Shown here piece after piece: positions 10,837 to 21,932 of a stretch of 64,000 bases of DNA. The notes beneath the pieces were generated by a model. The model ran no database searches. It was not told the origin of the DNA and was given only the letters and a program-made list of their open reading frames with translations. How positions within the stretch are numbered: position 1 is the stretch's first letter; the number at the start of each line of letters is the position of its first letter. A program made the translations under genes and the position numbers. Source of the DNA: Clarireedia homoeocarpa (taxonomy: Eukaryota > Ascomycota > Leotiomycetes > Helotiales > Rutstroemiaceae); contig LNKV01000020.1 of the NCBI GenBank assembly GCA_001465935.1, positions 751,252-815,251 of the forward strand, given 5' to 3'.

Positions 10837-12208
10837 ACACATCACACCGACATCACACAACGAACGTCTTACAGGATTGCTAAACGGTAAATTTTGAATG
10901 GTGGATAGAGAATTATTATCTTTGGACACTGAATATTGAAGATGGGGGGCAGGGAGACTTGGTTTTTTGAGCGTTAGTCTAGCAAGACTGACCAACAATT
11001 TTACTATGTTTCTCCGCGTCACAACCACATCAGAGAGTGTCTTATCTCACATGTACTATACTGAAATCTTCCCTGCATAATACTAAGAGTCTACATTCAT
11101 TTATCTTGCATTTATTGTTTTCGGGCACCGATCGTATGCTTGAATGCTCACCTTCACCATGACAACGGGCATACAATAGAGCGGTTACTTATTATTCGCT
11201 CGCAATAGAATCACAAGCTTATGCGGGCGGAACGATGCGATGACATGCATTTCCCGTGTCCCCACTCTCAGCTCTCCGCATGCATGCAATGCGCCTGTGC
11301 TTGGACCACTTCCGATTAGCGGCGGGATGATTAGTCTATTTACCCATTGCTAGACCGAGGCGTTGTGGTTTCTTTTCTTATGTACAGCTAGTTTTGAGTG
11401 GGATGGGGGGAGCGATCTTCATATGCCGAGACATGTCGGCCGTTTCCGTCGCATTTAGGATATAACTACGGTTATTTGTATATGCATCATCGTGCGTCTA
11501 ACTATTCTACCTCCTTAGTATACTGCACTACTTGCATGGGACTTGTGAACCAACCATCCTCTGTGCAAATGGGACCTAGCAAGTTCATTGCTCTGTTGTT
11601 ATCTTTATTGTTGACCTACTCTCCCCTTGTCTCCAGCACTTGTCAATACCCCCCCTTTGGATACATACATACATACACCTACTTAGTTACAGGCTAAATA
11701 AATCCAAAAACTGGGTCCAGGAACCTTCTAGCACCTTGGTTAATACAATACAGTAACATAACATTAGGGTAAATATACAGCTTTTATACTCTAAATCAAT
11801 CTTGTTTTCTGGCATCTTATGCTCAATAATATTAAATATTAGAAATGATATAGGACCCGTCAACTACTCAAGTATATACCCATAGCAGGTAATTGAGCAG
11901 TTAATCAACCAATCAATATACCTATCTATCGCTTCATTTCTACTGTATTTCTCCCCCTTTTCCCCACCTCAAACTCTATGTCATATATATCATACACCAT
12001 ATACCCTCCCCTTAGACCCCTTTCCCCCCACCTCAAACTTAACCTCAAACCAAAACCATTTACCTGCCTATCTACCTATTTATCTACCTACTTATCTACC
12101 TACTCATCTACTTACCTACCTATCTACCTATCTACCTATCTACCTATCTATCTACCCATCTAATGCCTTTTCCTCACGTTGAATTTAACCTCAAACTATC
12201 TATCCATC
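10837..12208. other. Intergenic region with no supported gene
   Basis: About 1.4 kb of AT-rich, low-complexity DNA. A 99-codon frame at 11398-11697 has no recognisable features. The last 150 bp are a tetranucleotide microsatellite listed separately. Confidence 0.5.
12061..12163 (+). repeat. Impure CTAC/CTAT tetranucleotide microsatellite
   Basis: A run of CTAC, CTAT and TTAT units directly upstream of the thiolase-like gene, ending about 45 bp before its start codon. It probably lies in the promoter or 5' UTR. Confidence 0.85.
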
Positions 12209-14918
12209 ATGCCGCCCACCTCTCCAACTCCAGTACCAGTGCCGGTCATCATCGGGGTCGGAGACATTATTAATCGCTCTTTGTCAACCGACCCGCAACA
12301 CTGCAAAGAACCGCTGGAGCTGATGATCCGGGCGGTAGAGAGGGCGATTGATGATTGTTTGGGGGATGATGGAGATACTGATGAAGGTAAAAGTAGAAAG
12401 GAGAGCGGAGATGGAGATGGAAAAGGGGAAAACCGGAAGATGGGTGTGAGGAAGAGGAAGTTGAGTGAGAATGTGGATAGTGTGTCGGTAGTACTGAATT
12501 GGACTTGGCCGTATAGGAATATTTGTAACGAGTTGATGAAGGGTGTGGGTCTAGGTAGTGGGGGAAAGAGTGGGAAAGGGGTTTATATGGAGGAGACTGA
12601 GCATGGTGGAAATCAGCCGGCGAAGTTGGTGGATGAGGCGTGTAGGAGGGTGGGGAGGGGGGAATGTAGGGTGGCTGTTGTGGTGGGCGGGGAGGCGTTG
12701 GCTTCTTGTAGGTGGACTTTCTTTTCATACCATTCTTCGCTTAGGGGTGTTTTCTATGTTCAAGGAAATATCTGGAAAGGGTTATCGAAATCGTCCGAAT
12801 ATTGATGGGTCGCCGTCTCTTGACGGTGGTGAGATGCGGTGTGGGGCATTTGTTAGAGACATGCAGGGGGTTGGTTTATGAGAACTACATGATGTTGTAG
12901 CAAGCGATTAATGGCGAAAGAACCCACGGCTAACGACTCGTGTGCTATAGTAACGGCGTACATTTCCAAGAAAGGAGAGTACCCCAAGCACTGGAGCCCT
13001 CCTGCTGGGAATCCAGCGACGATAACGTGGCCACCTTCTGTTACTGAAAGTAAGTTATGCTACTTTTGGAGTACTTGCTCTTATCATGCGCCCATTTCAA
13101 AATGGCGACGCCGAAGCTGGCAAGTATGCCCCTAAACACCGCAATGCAATATCTTGCAAGTGGTACAATTTATGAACAGACTGCTTGTGAAGTGCAAGCG
13201 AGTTATTTTTTTCCTTGCCTCCCTCTTCTCATATCCTTCAATGTTATATGAAAACGAGCGTATTGAACAATTCTTAAATCAAGCTTTTTAAAAAAGTTTT
13301 GAGAAGTAATCCTAGTGGAAGTTCCTAGCTCTCCAAAAGATTTCCTCATATAGCAAATTCTGTTCGTCTGACATACACATCAGCAACTGGAACAATCCAC
13401 TCAATCGGCCTCCCAATCCAAGTATACCCACTCTACGAAAACGCTTTTCGCGCACACAGGAACCAGACTCGATCCCAAAATAACATTGAATCGGCCAAGC
13501 TTTACGCAGAGTTTGCTAAAATTGCTGCAAAAAACGAATATGCTTGGAATAAGGACCTAGCGAAGACCGTGACCGTGGAGAAGATTGCCACTCCTGGGAA
13601 AAGAAACAGGATGATCTGTGAGCCATGTAGGTATTGAACTTTGTTTTAGTATGGAGCCATTAGAAGAGGATACTAGACTGCTGCACTGTCCCCTACGCGG
13701 CGTCTGTTGGAGTAGCCGCACGCACATATACTGATTCAAATCATAGATCCACTCCTAATGAACGCATACAACGGTGTAAACATGGCCGCAAGCTGTATCA
13801 TTACATCGACTCAGTTCGCCAGAGACCTCGGTGTTCCAGAAGAGAGATGGGTATATCCCCTAGGAGGCGCTGGGATGAGTGAACAGATTAACTGTACGTA
13901 TGTCTTGGCTTATACATGCAAGTGCCGCTTGGCTTATCATTGATCCAACGTAGTTTGGGAACGACCCAACTATTATTCTAGTACGGCATTAGAAAGATCT
14001 TTAGATATGGCGTTGGATGTATCGGGCTTGAAGAAAGAGGATGTAGATCTTTTTGATTTCTATTCGTGGGTTCTCTTGTGCTGGTATCGTGATGTGCCTA
14101 GCTGCATCACCCGCTGCGTATAATTAACATCACTAGATGCTTTCCGATCGTTCCGAAACTTGCAGCTCATCACTTGAAGATACCGCTGGTGGATTCACAA
14201 AGACATATCACCTTGCTTGGTGGGTTGACGTCGTTTGGTGGTGCGGGAAATAATTATAGTTTGCATGTAAGTTGACGCCCTCTTTTTGTGTGCCCGCGAT
14301 AACAACATTTAGCTAACGTGCAACCATCTAGGCAGTAACGGAGATGACACGACAGCTTCGAAAACGTGGCAAAGCACATAATGGATTGATTTTGGCTAAT
14401 GGTGGTGTGCTGACCTATCAGCATGTTTTATGTCTGTCGTCGGGACCGCGAACGGATGGTAAGGTGTATCAAGAGTCTAACCCTCTACCTCGAATGGTTG
14501 ATATCGCGCCTCCAAAGGTGGTGGAGAGTGTTGGGGAAGGAATTTGGAGAGCAGTTATTGAGGTACGTTGGATTGTTTATCTTGTCTTTTCTTCTTCTTA
14601 TGTCTTGCGACTCCAATAGGCATGCCACGGAAATAAACAAGATGATTAGTCCCAGGCAATAACTAGATAAATATACTTACATGAGAATAGACATACACGG
14701 TGCAATACTCGCGCGGCAACGAACCTGAGCGGGGATTTATAATCGGAAGACTGAAGGATACCGGGGAAAGATTTATAGCCAATACGGGGGACGCAGCGAC
14801 GCTCAAGATGCTTGTGAGAGATAATGACAAGGAGGTTATTGGGAAGGAAGGTTGGGTTTGGAGGGAGGAGGATGGAGATAGGAACTTGTTTGGGTTTGAG
14901 CGGGGCGCGAGATTGTGA
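12209..14918 (+). CDS. Thiolase-like protein (acetyl-CoA acetyltransferase / SCP2-thiolase-like family)
   Basis: Eight exons inferred: 12209-12707, 12951-13049, 13384-13626, 13747-13893, 13954-14065, 14137-14266, 14332-14562 and 14691-14918. Together they keep one frame of 562 residues. The N-terminal thiolase half has PVIIGVGDI and VAVVVGGEALAS. It is followed by GLPIQVYPLYENAFR, then PLLMNAYNGVNMAAS. The C-terminal half has DVDLFDFYSCFPIVP, with the Cys typical of thiolase C-terminal loops, and GGLTSFGGAGNNYSLHA, with the catalytic-type His. After residue 480 comes the extra C-terminal domain of type-1 thiolase-like proteins (RGFIIGRLKDTGERF). Residues 55-85 form a charged, low-complexity insert (KSRKESGDGDGKGE). 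The usual N-terminal nucleophile Cys is not obvious, so actual thiolase chemistry is uncertain; acyl-CoA metabolism is the likely field. Introns 1 (243 bp) and 2 (334 bp) are long for this genome, so the small second exon is the least certain part. Confidence 0.82.
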
Positions 14919-14967
14919 GGAGGGAGGAGGGAGGAGGGAGGAGGGAGGAGGGAGGAGGGAGGAGGAT
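14917..14967 (+). repeat. AGGAGGG heptamer repeat
   Basis: About seven tandem copies of a 7-bp purine unit, beginning at the stop codon of the thiolase-like gene, so in its 3' UTR. Confidence 0.9.
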
Positions 14968-15016
14968 AGAAGAGGTGTTCTTTGATTTGCATGATTATGT
15001 AGAGGAGCTCTTTTGA

Positions 15017-15142
15017 GTAGATGATAGAGTCTCAATAGATGATAGAGTCTCAATAGATGATAGAGTCTCAATAGATGATAGAGTCTCTATAGATGACAGA
15101 GTCTCTATAGATGACAGAGTCTCTATAGATGATAGAGTCTCG
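15017..15142 (+). repeat. 18-bp minisatellite, seven copies
   Basis: Seven tandem copies of an 18-bp unit (TAGATGATAGAGTCTCAA and variants), recognised by GAGTCT recurring every 18 bp. Single-base variants (CAATAG/CTATAG, GATAG/GACAG) group neighbouring copies. The minus-strand frame through it reads as a SSIETL repeat, which I regard as fortuitous. Confidence 0.92.
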
Positions 15143-15800
15143 GGAGAGACTGCAATCTCAAGCTTCAATTCTTCCCGGGACCATATTCCGATTTCGAGGC
15201 TTCGTATCTCGGTACCGTGTAACCCCACCTTCCCAAAACGCCCAAGTCCGGACCGAGCGCACTACCCGGCGCTAGTGAAATACTCGTAACTATCATCCAC
15301 ATCCCACATCAACACATCCCTCCCACATCCACACCCACAAATCCCCATCCCCTCACTCCCAATACCTTCATCGATATCTTGAATTGCTATAAAGTGCAAA
15401 ATTTCTCATTTTCTGCAACTAAATAAATTCTACAGCTCTGCCTATCACTGAGCTTTCATCTCGACATCTTGGTGCCAGCGAGGAAATTAATACTAAGATT
15501 ACTTCTCTCACGCACGCCCTTCTTGTCGATTGACTTGTCACTTCATTCAAGTCCACAAAGATTTTCCATTTGACCTTTGCCACATTCCGCCCAACAAACC
15601 ATTCTTCTATAGACACTTAACGAATTCTTCGAGTATAAGCTTCGGCCTCACCACACATCACAACCTACGACTTTCCTTTGGGCAGACCTCCACGCACGGT
15701 GCTTAAGATATTGATAGCGTCCCCATTCTAGTTGCCATTCTGTATATAACCTCAGCACTGCTGCGGAAACCGGTGCTACAACTACGGGCACAAATTCAAA
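15143..15800. promoter_or_regulatory. Upstream region of the E2 gene
   Basis: About 650 bp with C-rich tracts (CCCACATCC repeats near 15300-15350) and CT-rich stretches leading to the start codon of the ubiquitin-conjugating enzyme. No gene is supported. Confidence 0.45.
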
Positions 15801-16396
15801 ATGAGTAGCGCAGCGGCGAGTCTGCTTGGCAGACAACTCAAAGAAATACAAAAGGCAAAGGATCTTCCTGGCATAAGTTGTGGACTAAGAGGCGATAACG
15901 TATTCGAATGGGAAGTCATGCTCATGATTAGTGACGAGTGTAAATATTATGGAGGTACCTAATCTTCCAGCATTTCCCATCATACATTATTCACCGTTCA
16001 CCTACTGATCGTGGAGCAATAGGAGGTAACTGGCGGTGTCACCTATCATTCCCCGAGAACTATCCACACTCCCCACCGACGCTCACGTTCCAAAATCCGA
16101 TACCATTCCACCCGAATATTTACCCCTCCACGGGAGTACTTTGTATATCGATTCTGCACGCACCGGGTGATGATGTATATGGATATGAATCAGCTGCGGA
16201 ACGATGGACGCCAGTACAAACACCAGAGACGATATTATTGAGCGTGGTTAGTTTATTTAACGATCCTAATGATGAGAGTCCAGCAAATCTGGAAGCGGCT
16301 AAGATGTGGAGAGAGGCGCAGAAGGATGAAAAAGTAATGAAGGAATGGAAAAGGAAATGCCGGAGATTGGTAAGGGAGAGTCTGGGAGATGAGTAG
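15801..16396 (+). CDS. Ubiquitin-conjugating enzyme E2, Ubc7/UBE2G type
   Basis: Exons 15801-15954 and 16023-16396 give 175 residues. The UBC fold is complete: FPENYPHSPPTLTF, the HPNIYPSTGVLC active-site segment with catalytic Cys92, and the following HAPGDDVYGYESAAERW. That last segment is the acidic loop insertion that marks the Ubc7/UBE2G and Cdc34 class. WTPVQTPETILLSVVSL and LFNDPNDESPAN follow. Length and loop fit Ubc7/UBE2G, which works with ER-membrane RING ligases in ER-associated degradation. That role is taken from the family, not from the sequence. The start ATG lies directly before the N-terminal helix (LLGRQLKEIQK). Confidence 0.93.
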
Positions 16397-17010
16397 GACG
16401 TGCATGTCGTGGGCTGTTGTGGCTGTCGTGGATGGTTGTGCGTCTCAAAAGTGGTTGAAATCATCCAGGCTGTATAGATTGAGCGAAAATAGCGAGCAAT
16501 ACTGTTTTGGGTCTGTCTCTGAGGGAAATTGGTTTGATCGTGAGGATTAATATTTGAGAAGTCGCTTGGATCCAGTAGCATTCTCTCGAAGCCTTACTCA
16601 CCTGACTTCTCTTGCGTGTCTCGTGTGTTTCCTTTGTTAAACACCTCTCGAGCCGCATAGTTTCTTAGTTCTTTCCATATATGTGGATGACGAGGGAGAT
16701 GAAGTGGAGAGATAGCGTGCTGCGGGGGCAGTGGTGGATAGTGAGAAGGGAAGAAGGGTGGATATTTATAAGTGTGAGGGGCGGTGTATTAGTAAATTGG
16801 ATGATATATCGTCCAAAACGATGATCGAATAAAGGAGCTAAAGAAAGCAATCTCGTATACATTGAGAAGAGTATATATATATACATATATATACATATAT
16901 ACAAGAACGCAACGTGATAGCATCATAGGATCCACCAAAACTAGTAGCAAGAGCAAAAGCCTTGCAATTATCTTTCTAAATCAAATGTTATTTCTGCTTG
17001 TAATCTGCAC
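16397..17010. other. Intergenic region with AT dinucleotide repeats
   Basis: Between the E2 gene and the convergent DUF1593 gene. It includes a TATATA/ACATATAT microsatellite at about 16869-16901. No gene seen. Confidence 0.5.
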
Positions 17011-18561
17011 TCAAATGGGGTTCAATATAATCCTTCTATAAGTCGTGTGGCTTAAATCGTTCGCTCGCACATCCTCCAGTGACAGAATAAGATGCATAGG
17101 CTATATGAATATTAGCAACCAACTTCATTCTTGCATATGCCTGCCAGCCACTTGACTTAAGATGCACGACATCCATCCAACAAACGAAAACAAACTCACC
17201 AACTGCTGATTCAACTTCACCCTCACCACACTCCCTACCTCATTAAGTGTCGTAATATTCATCAAGTCATCAACTGCCGGAATATCTCCCACAAGTCTCG
17301 TCGCCACCTCCCGATAATTAAACCACGTATACCTCAGCTCGTCGCCATCCGGATCCCAACACCCCCTCGCATCCAGAACCACTGTATCGTTGTACTTGAT
17401 ATCAATACTCCATGCACCTGGTCCACAAGTATCATTCACAACCGCAACCGGCGCGTGATTATTCCGCGAATAATCCGAAGATGCAGCCCATCCCATGCGC
17501 GCCGCAAAATCATACTGATAGGCTTTCCTCCACCGCCAAATCGTCGCAAAAGAACTCAGAAAAAATTGACCATTCAGTCCTTGCACGTAATCAGCCGTAT
17601 CTGTATACGTATTCGCCCGCCTCGAAGCATCCAACAATTTGAATCTTCCACCCCAACTGCCCCATTCAGGATGGTTCAGATCGCCCAGTCCATTCTGAAT
17701 AAGAGGTAAGAAAGACGGCGTGTCCCCTTCCATGATGAACGCGATGTCCGGGTAATGCGCACCTAGCGACCCGACCCGGATATGCCGTTGCAACCACTCG
17801 TTCGTCACGAGCGAGGCATCCGGACCGCCTTGGTCGAAGTTCCTGGAACCGGAAATCCCGGTCCAGGACGCTAGGGCGTATTCGCTGAACGCGTGCAGTG
17901 AGACGATGTAGAAGAGTGAGGGGTGGGTGGCGCGGATCCAGGGACCGGCGTCGTCTTGGTCGGAGATGGAGTAGATGCGGAGTTTGGAGATGAATGTGGA
18001 GAGGAGGGAAGCGGTGCGGGTTTGGGAGATGTGCTGGAGTGATTCGGCTAGTACTGCTGCGCCGCCCCAGATGGCGACCCAGATTGGTTGGTTGGCTGTT
18101 GTTGCATCGACGCTGTTGATGAGTGCGAGAGCGGCGTCGCTTGGTGGCATATTCAGTGCTGCGAGACCGTATACAGGATGTCCACTGTGAACTTTTGGGA
18201 GGAGTGAGGCTCCGGTTGGGTAAGTTGCGTTTTGGGGTACATTTTTATTGAGATTTGTGGTTATGTTTCCGTAAGCGTTGATCACGGTCTTGATGGTTGA
18301 TGTATCGATTGAATCATTTTTCCAGACTGAAGTGACGCCGGCGATACCTTGGATGTCAAATTCGTTGGCATAGGTTAGGAAGCGAACGAGAGACATTTGG
18401 TCGTCGGGTTCGTTGCTCATGTCGGTTAGGACGAAGACCTTGGGTTGGGTGGCGTAGCGGGAAAGTTCGCATCTTTGCTGTGCAGAGACGGAATGAAGAT
18501 ATATCACGGTGGAAAACAGAATGCTTAGGATTCGGAAACTGAAGAAGACTCCGGGATTCAT
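17011..18561 (-). CDS. Secreted DUF1593 / Sde182-like protein (nucleoside-hydrolase-like domain)
   Basis: Two exons, 18561-17200 and 17100-17011, give 483 residues. A signal peptide (ILSILFSTVIYLHSVSA) precedes the start of the domain, PKVFVLTDMSNEPDDQMSLVRFL; the Asp-rich TDMSNEPDDQ is the hallmark of this nucleoside-hydrolase-like fold. IWVAIWGGAAVLAESLQ and YSISDQDDAGPWIR are further family blocks. The C-terminal part is a beta-sandwich (WDPDGDELRYTWFNYRE). Ignoring the 99-bp intron at 17101-17199 gives a false tail. Splicing from CAG-TTG to the exon at 17100 gives LEDVRANDLSHTTYRR, which matches the usual end of such proteins. Bacterial Sde182-type proteins are linked to plant polysaccharide degradation, and the neighbours here are a sugar transporter and a polyol dehydrogenase. 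The substrate is unknown. Confidence 0.9.
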
Positions 18562-19502
18562 GGTGAATGCGGGCAGTTTGAGCTGAACTCAGCTGAATGA
18601 GGTATGTCTGTACCAGATCTTCACATTCATTCATTGATACATGGTAAGAACCTACCTTATAAGTACTTACTGATCATCTATCCAACCTCGATCCATCAAT
18701 GATTGGGCTTCTAAAAGTGGTCGTACGTCTGAACTGCACAATTGATATCATACCTCGTCAAGACAAGGTTATACAGACATCCCGAACGGGAAATAGGTAT
18801 GTTGACAGCATGCCTAAGTTGAAGTTAGAATGCAGGTAAAAAGAGGCAACAGGAGACTGTAGTCAAAAGCTTTACAGTGCAGTACAACACAACATCAACC
18901 TCGGTTAATACTACCGTTGAGCCAGGGGATAATGTCGGGGAGAATAAAATAGTGGCACAATCCATGCTGCTCAAGTGCATGGGTACGCCACGGCACGGTA
19001 TTAATGTTTTGCTTTACGCATTCTCTCCTTCTTAATCGGGCAATAGCCTTATGTAAATTGGTGGATCTGCTGTGCGTGGGCTCGGTGGGGTACCTCCAAA
19101 ACGCGGGGCTCCTTGAATCCCAAGTGGAGAAACCTATACGAAGTATTTTTCATCTAGCAAACAACCAACGAAACAGATGATTGGATGCTGTCAATAGAGA
19201 GTCTGGATGGGTTTGCAGCGCATGCGCTTTCCGCTTTGGGAATGTACTCGCGCGTGCGCTTTCTAGTTTTGTAGTGTAGTGATGCTAGCAGGGAAGAAAC
19301 CATGCAATACATCAGCGCACGAAGATGACTGTTTTTTTAGTTTTGCTTTGTATAAATACAGTAGCACTCTCTTCTCTTTTGACCTCGCGCGCTCTGGGTG
19401 TATTTGGCGTTGAAGCAGTTCTCGATTTGCGTCGCGTTTTGGGAGTAATATCTTCATTCTCCCTTTCTCTACCGAGGTTGATTGGTATACCAAGTGGCAA
19501 TA
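18562..19502. promoter_or_regulatory. Divergent promoter region of the DUF1593 and sugar transporter genes
   Basis: Nearly 1 kb between two divergent secreted/membrane sugar-related genes. It contains a pair of sites fitting the degenerate CreA consensus SYGGRG, GTGGGG at 19085-19090 and GCGGGG at 19103-19108, about 400 bp upstream of the transporter start. No other gene is supported. Confidence 0.45.
19085..19108 (+). promoter_or_regulatory. Paired candidate CreA (carbon-repression) sites
   Basis: GTGGGG and GCGGGG, 12 bp apart, both satisfy SYGGRG. The consensus is short and will occur by chance; pairing and position between sugar genes are the only support. Confidence 0.3.
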
Positions 19503-21425
19503 ATGGTTCAACGAAATGATTCAGTTACACCTGCGGAAGTGAGAACACAACTTGCGTCACAAAATAAATGGAAGAAAGTAATACATAATCCTAAGATCCT
19601 CGCTATAGCTTTGTTCGCTTCGTAAGTTCAACCTCCTTTCCTCCTACAAGTACAACTGCATATCTATTAGTCCTACTAATCACACACAATTCCTAGATTC
19701 GGAGGCTTCGAATATGGCTACCAACAAGGAGTTCTCGGTCAATCACTCGTCATGACGCGCTTTGTGGATAATTTCCCATCCGTGGTAAAATCATCGAGCG
19801 CGACAGGATGGCTCACTTCGGTACTCCAATTAGGCGGAATCCTAGGTTCTATCTCAGCCGGTGTATTTGGAGAGGTGTTTTCAAGGAAATATACTATGTT
19901 TTCTGCTTGCTGTTGGTTGATCCTGGGAAGTTATTTGTATTGTGGTGCTACGCATCATAGACCACAGATGTTGTATGCTGGACGTTTCTTCACCGGTTTG
20001 GGCGCAGGAACATTTAGTGGCGTTGGGTATGTCAAATCCATTACTCTCATCGTATTCTTGCTATTTGAAACCCGTCGAATTCGCCAAGAAGTAAAATACT
20101 AACTCGCAGTAGTCCATTATACAACGCCGAACTCTCCTCTCCTGAACTCCGCGGCTTCCTCGTCTCTTTCTACCAACTAGCAACTATTCTAGGAATTATG
20201 CTTTCATTTTGGGTCGGCTACGGTAGCAACTACATCGGAGGAACAGGTGACACCCAAAACAACCTAGCCTGGCGTCTCCCATCCATCATTCAGGGCATCC
20301 CCGCCATCTGTCTCGCTCTCGGAATCTGGTGGCTTCCATTCTCACCCCGCTGGCTCATCAAACAGGGTCGGGACTCTGAAGCCCTCGCCACCCTCGCATA
20401 TCTTCGCAAACTACCAGAATCGCACTCTGTCATCCAAGTCGAGTACAAGGAAATCAAAGCAGAGTGTTTATTCGAAGAGCGCGCATTCGCAAAAGCATTT
20501 CCCAAGCTCGCAGAAAAGGAAAAGCAGAATGTGTGGGTGAGGGAGCTGGCACAGTATATTAATATCTTCAGAACAATGGATAATTTCAAACGTGTGGCGA
20601 CGGCCTGGTTGGTGATGTTCTTCCAGCAGTGGAGCGGCATTGATGCTATTATCTACTACGCATCGAATGTGTTCGTCAGTCTGGGACTTACGGGTGGCAC
20701 GCAAGCACTTCTTGCTACGGGAGTGACAGGATGTGTCTTTTTCGTTAGTACACTGCCAGCTATGGTTTTGATTGATAGAGTTGGGCGTAAGCCAATGCTC
20801 CTCGTAGGCTCATTGGTAATGTTCGTTTCAATGGTGATTACGAGCATCATAGTTGCGAAATTCCATCACAATTGGCCTGAGCATGCGGCTGCTGGATGGG
20901 TTGCGGTGGCTTTCATTTGGGTGTATATTGGTGCTTTTGGTGCAACTTGGGGACCGGCTTCTTGGACATTGGTATCTGAAATTTTCCCCCTTTCAATACG
21001 TTCGAAGGGTGCTTCTATTGGAGCTTCCAGCAATTGGGTAAGTTTCCAAAACATTACATTCCTTTAAAATGGATACTTGGAACAGAAAACTGACATCTGA
21101 GTACAATATGTAGCTGAATAACTTCGCCGTCGCATTCTTCGTACCGCCAATGTTCGAGACCTGGGCTTGGGGCACATATATCTTTTTTGCTGTTTTCCTA
21201 GCGGCGGGCATCGTATGGGTATGGTTCTACTTACCGGAAACAAAAGGAGCAACGTTGGAGGAAATGGATCGTATCTTCAAGAGCCATACGGGAGCCGAGG
21301 ATGCGAGGATGTTGGAGGACGCGAGGAGGGATGTGGAGCTGACGGAGGAGTTGGAGGGCAACGCAGTGGAGGCTGAGGAGAAGGAGGTCAAGGGTGTTGG
21401 AGTGGTACATCTGAATAGTGTGTGA
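19503..21425 (+). CDS. MFS sugar transporter (hexose/pentose type)
   Basis: Exons 19503-19621, 19697-20026, 20113-21037 and 21114-21425 give 561 residues of the sugar porter family. Twelve membrane helices are expected. Signatures seen are GRFFTGLGAGTFSGVGPLYNAE across the second splice site, PFSPRWLIKQGR after helix 6, FFQQWSGIDAIIYYA, DRVGRKPML between helices 8 and 9, GPASWTLVSEIFPLSIR, and LPETKGATLEEMDRIF at the end of helix 12. The C-terminal tail is acidic. Substrate cannot be read from sequence, but the QQWSGIDAIIYYA helix is typical of monosaccharide importers. The gene lies between a divergent DUF1593 gene and a convergent L-arabinitol-dehydrogenase-like gene, which suggests pentose or plant-polysaccharide sugar uptake. 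Confidence 0.92.
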
Positions 21426-21932
21426 GATGTGAGAGCTGGGAAGGGAAGTAAACGAGATGAATATTTTTGTGAGCCACGGTAGTGTATATCATTTGGAAGG
21501 TATAGATGGCATATGGAATAGAACTTGGGATATTACCGCGCCACTTCTACTTACTCCCTACTTTTAATACCACATGACTTCAGAGCTCTTGTTGGATCAT
21601 TGTTCTTACTCACTGCTTACCCGTGATTGCGCAACCTTATGTATATGATACACCGGAGTAACACAGTCCAACTTGCTGTACAGAGGCCAGAATAGACATG
21701 AAATGTTTTGCAGATGCAGGTACCATCGAAGAGAACAATCCGTCTTGTAGATCCACAAAGCTTCCCAGTTCCTCCCGAGGTTGTACCGATTCTCAGAATG
21801 CATGGTGGGTGCGGGGTAACCGGTAGTTCTAGTTGTGTAATGTACTAATGGCAGTCCCTTCTTTCATCATGAGGTTATCGAATATGCGGGGATTGAACTA
21901 AGAGTCTGATTGATTACTGTTGCACTTCAAAG
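21426..21932. other. Convergent 3' flanks of transporter and dehydrogenase genes
   Basis: About 500 bp between two convergent stop codons. No gene seen; terminators must lie here but no specific signal can be assigned. Confidence 0.5.

Noticed and set aside
15017..15142. CRISPR-like regular repeat
   Set aside because: Pure tandem 18-bp minisatellite without spacers in eukaryotic DNA.
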